Assembly (NCBI RefSeq): GCF_012933505.1
Contig: NZ_JABBNB010000013.1
Location: 1 to 64,000 of the forward strand
Direction: 5' to 3'
DNA: 64,000 nt
Source: Gordonia asplenii
GTDB taxonomy: Bacteria > Actinomycetota > Actinomycetes > Mycobacteriales > Mycobacteriaceae
The translations under genes were made by a program, and so were the position numbers. Below the pieces are notes generated by a model. The model was not told where the DNA came from. It saw only the letters and a list, made by a program, of their open reading frames with translations, and did no database searches. Below are positions 61,402-64,000 of this stretch, in pieces. Each line of letters starts with the position of its first letter. The first letter of the stretch is position 1.

Positions 61402-61443
61402 AGTCGGAACTCGACAGCGCAATCCACCGTTGAATGTGTAAGT

Positions 61444-61462
61444 GTTAACCCTCAGCGTTGAC
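61444..61462. promoter_or_regulatory. GTTAAC-N7-GTTGAC element upstream of the Bax-inhibitor-like gene
   Basis: This pair of boxes resembles GTTAAC-N8-GTTAAC at 58414, including flanking GTGTTAAC and GCGTT. It lies 39-57 bp before the next gene. The spacing differs by one base, so shared recognition is only a suggestion. Confidence 0.4.
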
Positions 61463-61500
61463 CCCCACGAGACCTGAGCATCTATACCTAAGGAGTCAAG

Positions 61501-62376
61501 GTGCGCGAAAGTAGCAACCCGATTATGCGCGGCGTAGTCCGCGATAATCAGAGTGCTTCCCCCCAGCAGGGGAATCCGGGTGGCTTCGCCGGATTCGGTT
61601 CCGGCGTCGCCGGCGCCGGAGCGATGGCCAACCAGTACGGCCAGCAGCAATACCAGTACCCGCAGGCGCCGGTCACCGGTCGTCAGCTGACCATCGACGA
61701 CGTCGTCACCAAGACCGGCATCACGTTGGTCGTCCTTACGCTGTCGGCGATCGCCTCCTACCTCGCGGTCGACGCCAACGCCGCCCTCGCGGCCCCGTTA
61801 TCGCTGGTCGGTGGACTGGTCGGGTTGGTGCTGGTGCTGGTCGCGTCGTTCGGCCGCAGACAAGACAACCCGGCGATCGTGCTTGCCTACGCCCTCTTCG
61901 AGGGCCTGTTCGTCGGCGCCATCTCGTTCGTCTTCGCCAACTGGACCGTCTCCAACGGAACATCCGCCGGAGCGATGCTCAGCCAGGCGATCCTGGGCAC
62001 CTTCGGTGTCTTCTTCGGCATGCTGTTCGTCTACAAGGTCGGCGCCATCCGGGTGACACCCCGATTCACCCGCATGCTCCTCGCGGGCATGGTCGGCGTA
62101 CTGGTCCTGATGGTGGGCAACTTCGTCATCGGCCTGTTCAACAGTGGGGAAGGCTTCGGTCTGCGCACCGGCGGCCCGCTGGCCATCATCTTCTCCCTGG
62201 TCTGCATCGGACTCGCGGCGTTCAGCTTCCTGCTCGACTTCGACGCCGCCGACCGCCTCATCCGCGCGGGCGCACCGTCGAAGGCGGCTTGGGGCGTGGC
62301 CCTCGGCCTGACCGTCACCCTGGTGTGGCTCTACATCGAGATCCTGCGCCTGCTCAGCTACTTCAACAGCGACTAG
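61501..62376 (+). CDS. Bax inhibitor-1/YccA-like membrane protein
   Basis: This 291-residue protein has a glycine/glutamine-rich cytoplasmic N-terminus (residues 1-60) and seven hydrophobic helices from about residue 72, with LAYALFEGLFVGAISFVF and AAWGVALGLTVTLVWLYIEILRLL as family signatures of actinobacterial Bax1-I proteins. The conserved Asp near the C-terminus (LDFDAADRLI) is part of the proposed Ca2+/proton-leak site. GTG start after AAGGAGTCAAG. Its role in actinobacteria is not known. Confidence 0.9.
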   Translation: MRESSNPIMRGVVRDNQSASPQQGNPGGFAGFGSGVAGAGAMANQYGQQQYQYPQAPVTGRQLTIDDVVTKTGITLVVLTLSAIASYLAVDANAALAAPLSLVGGLVGLVLVLVASFGRRQDNPAIVLAYALFEGLFVGAISFVFANWTVSNGTSAGAMLSQAILGTFGVFFGMLFVYKVGAIRVTPRFTRMLLAGMVGVLVLMVGNFVIGLFNSGEGFGLRTGGPLAIIFSLVCIGLAAFSFLLDFDAADRLIRAGAPSKAAWGVALGLTVTLVWLYIEILRLLSYFNSD

Positions 62377-62389
62377 CGTTGACCAGCCC

Positions 62390-62423
62390 GACGCCCCCGT
62401 TCGCATTCGCGACCGGGGGCGTC
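62390..62423 (+). terminator. Rho-independent-type hairpin after the Bax-inhibitor-like gene
   Basis: GACGCCCCCG (62390-62399) and CGGGGGCGTC (62414-62423) pair perfectly over 10 bp around a 14-nt loop, 14 bases after the stop codon. No clear T-run follows, as is usual in high-GC actinobacteria. Confidence 0.8.
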
Positions 62424-62541
62424 GTGGTGTCCGCGCACAAAATCCGTTCGCCCGCATCATGGGACTGCGGCTAGGCTCAGCGATGATTTTCGCCGACGAC
62501 CCCGGTCTGTCTCGGTGTAGAGCTGCAACGAGAGGGCGAAC

Positions 62542-64000
62542 ATGACTGTCGAACACACCGAACCGCACCGATTGTCGCGATCCGACCTGACGGTGATCGG
62601 CACACTGCTCGTCGCGAGCTTCGTGGTGATTCTCAACGAGACCGTGATGAGCGTCGCGATTCCCGTCCTGCAAGACAGCCTGGGTGTCCTGCCCAGCGTC
62701 GGGCAGTGGCTCACCACCGCTTTCATGCTGACGATGGCCGTCGTGATTCCGTTGACCGGCTACCTGATTCAACGATTCGGTACCCGTGCGATGTTCGTCG
62801 CGGCGATGACGCTGTTCACCCTCGGCACCGTGATCGCCGCTGTGGCACCGGGATTCGGTGTCCTGCTCGCCGCGCGCGTGATTCAGGCACTCGGGACGGC
62901 GATCATGCTGCCGCTGCTGATGACGACGGTGATGACCCTCGTCCCGGAGGAACGGCGGGGCGTGATGATGGGCAATATCTCCGTCGTCATCTCGGTGGCG
63001 CCCGCGCTGGGGCCGACGCTGTCGGGATTCATCCTCGACCACTTCAGTTGGCGCGCAATCTTTTACGTCGTCGCACCGATCGCCGCCGCGACATTGGTGA
63101 TCGGAGCGTCGGCGATACGCGACGTCGGCGAGCGCTCGACGGCGCCGATGGACGTCGTGTCGATTCCGCTGGCGATCTTCGGTTTCGGCGGACTGGTGTA
63201 CGGGCTCGCCGGTATCGGTGAGGCAGTCGAAGGTGACTCCGCGGTGCCGCCCTGGATTCCGCTGGTGGTCGGCGCCATCGCGCTTGCGGCGTTCGTCGGG
63301 CGGCAGATCGTGTTGCAGCGCACCGACCGTGCCCTGCTCGATCTGCGTGTGTTCAAGTCCAGGGCGTTCACTCTGTCGGTGATCGTGATGCTGGCCGGTA
63401 TGGCCACGATGATGGGCACCTTCATCGTCGTTCCGTACTTCGCGCAGAAGGTCCTCGAACTCGACGCCTTCCGGACGGGCCTCATCACGCTGCCCGGCGG
63501 CATCGTGATGGGTGTCGCGTCGCCGCTCATCGGGCGGATCTACGACGTCCGCGGACCGCGGCCGCTCGTGATCCCCGGCACGGTTCTGATCGCATCCGGC
63601 GCGTGGATCCTGACCACGGTCAGCGTCGACTCATCGATCTGGCTGCTGCTGGCGGCCAACCTGGTCCTGTGTCTGGGACTGGCCGCCACGTTCACGCCGC
63701 TGATGACACTGGGCCTCAGTTCGGTTCCGCCGCAGCTATATTCGTACGGTTCGGCGGTGGTCGGCACGCTGCAGCAGGTCGCCGGCGCGGTCGGCACCGC
63801 CTTATTCATCACCGTCATGACCGTCGTCGCGACCGATCGCGCGACGTCGGGCGTGGCCGTGCCCCAGGCCATCACCGACGGTGTCCGCACGGTGTTCATG
63901 GTGGCCGGTGGGCTCGGCGTCGTACTGATCATCCTGGGTTTGCTGGTGCGACGCCCGGCGACGACCGTCGACCCGCAGTCGCCGGATCGCCTCGACGACC
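62542..64000 (+). CDS. DHA2-family MFS drug exporter (partial, runs off the right edge)
   Basis: At least 486 residues are encoded before the window ends. The protein has the 14-helix DHA2/EmrB pattern: FVVILNETVMSVAIPVLQ with the early acidic residue, GYLIQRFGTRAMFVAAM (motif A), RVIQALGTAIMLPLLM (motif B) and APALGPTLSGFILDHFSWR (motif C, antiporter type). It likely exports drugs or metabolites by proton antiport. GAGAGGGCGAAC is upstream of the ATG. The 3' end is outside the window. Confidence 0.9.
   Translation, partial: MTVEHTEPHRLSRSDLTVIGTLLVASFVVILNETVMSVAIPVLQDSLGVLPSVGQWLTTAFMLTMAVVIPLTGYLIQRFGTRAMFVAAMTLFTLGTVIAAVAPGFGVLLAARVIQALGTAIMLPLLMTTVMTLVPEERRGVMMGNISVVISVAPALGPTLSGFILDHFSWRAIFYVVAPIAAATLVIGASAIRDVGERSTAPMDVVSIPLAIFGFGGLVYGLAGIGEAVEGDSAVPPWIPLVVGAIALAAFVGRQIVLQRTDRALLDLRVFKSRAFTLSVIVMLAGMATMMGTFIVVPYFAQKVLELDAFRTGLITLPGGIVMGVASPLIGRIYDVRGPRPLVIPGTVLIASGAWILTTVSVDSSIWLLLAANLVLCLGLAATFTPLMTLGLSSVPPQLYSYGSAVVGTLQQVAGAVGTALFITVMTVVATDRATSGVAVPQAITDGVRTVFMVAGGLGVVLIILGLLVRRPATTVDPQSPDRLDD

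Overview
This is a high-GC actinobacterial chromosome segment, most likely from a Gordonia-, Williamsia-, Rhodococcus- or Mycobacterium-like member of the Mycobacteriales. The evidence is the GC-rich codon use, many FadD/FadE/EchA-type genes, F420-type LLM flavoproteins, an MmpL/RND-like transporter, a Tat-exported phospholipase C of mycobacterial type and PknB-like receptor kinases. Assignment to a genus is an inference. I see no insertion sequence, prophage or CRISPR array.

About 300-34,800 is one large acyl-CoA catabolic region. It holds MaoC hydratases, acyl-CoA dehydrogenases (including a possible heteromeric pair), a CitE-like lyase, CoA ligases, a thiolase, a CoA-transferase, three enoyl-CoA hydratases and several SDRs. 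Two members look like ring-processing enzymes of the alicyclic/benzoyl-CoA pathway: a BadH-like 2-hydroxycyclohexanecarboxyl-CoA dehydrogenase (11320-12078) and a BadI-like 2-ketocyclohexanecarboxyl-CoA hydrolase (27358-28152). With a ligase (31986-33608), an unusual acyl-CoA dehydrogenase (33602-34759) and a BadK-like hydratase (14334-15116), a route from cyclohexanecarboxylate-type acids to pimeloyl-CoA and then beta-oxidation can be assembled. A FadR-like GntR regulator (13388-14158) lies inside, and a 13-bp motif resembling TTGGTCWGACCWA occurs nine times, at its own promoter and at most other promoters of the region.

Embedded in it (21089-25424, divergent from a PaaX-like regulator) is an operon for a benzoyl-CoA reductase / 2-hydroxyacyl-CoA dehydratase system: two catalytic-type subunits, each with three candidate cluster cysteines, one ASKHA-type activator ATPase, and an SDR that has lost its YxxxK motif. 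A 2,4-dienoyl-CoA reductase-like SDR and BadI follow on the far side of the regulator. This oxygen-sensitive enzyme class beside BadH/BadI-like genes in a probable aerobe is the most interesting feature of the window.

About 34,900-43,500 holds a coiled-coil protein, an SRPBCC protein, phospholipase C, a second small fatty-acid locus (SDR, large FadE, TetR, FadD), a DinB-like protein and a DsbA-like protein. About 43,500-52,000 is a more mixed region: a kinase gene that lost its N-lobe next to a TetR-glycosyltransferase pair, an acyltransferase, an HxlR-reductase pair, an MFS gene with an early in-frame stop, and an intact receptor kinase. About 52,000-64,000 has an unusual tRNA with a UAA anticodon, a two-component system with a multicopper oxidase, a split version of a kinase/lipocalin-like protein that is fused at 16807-18840, an MmpL-like transporter with its TetR, a Bax-inhibitor-like membrane protein and a DHA2-type exporter cut by the right edge.
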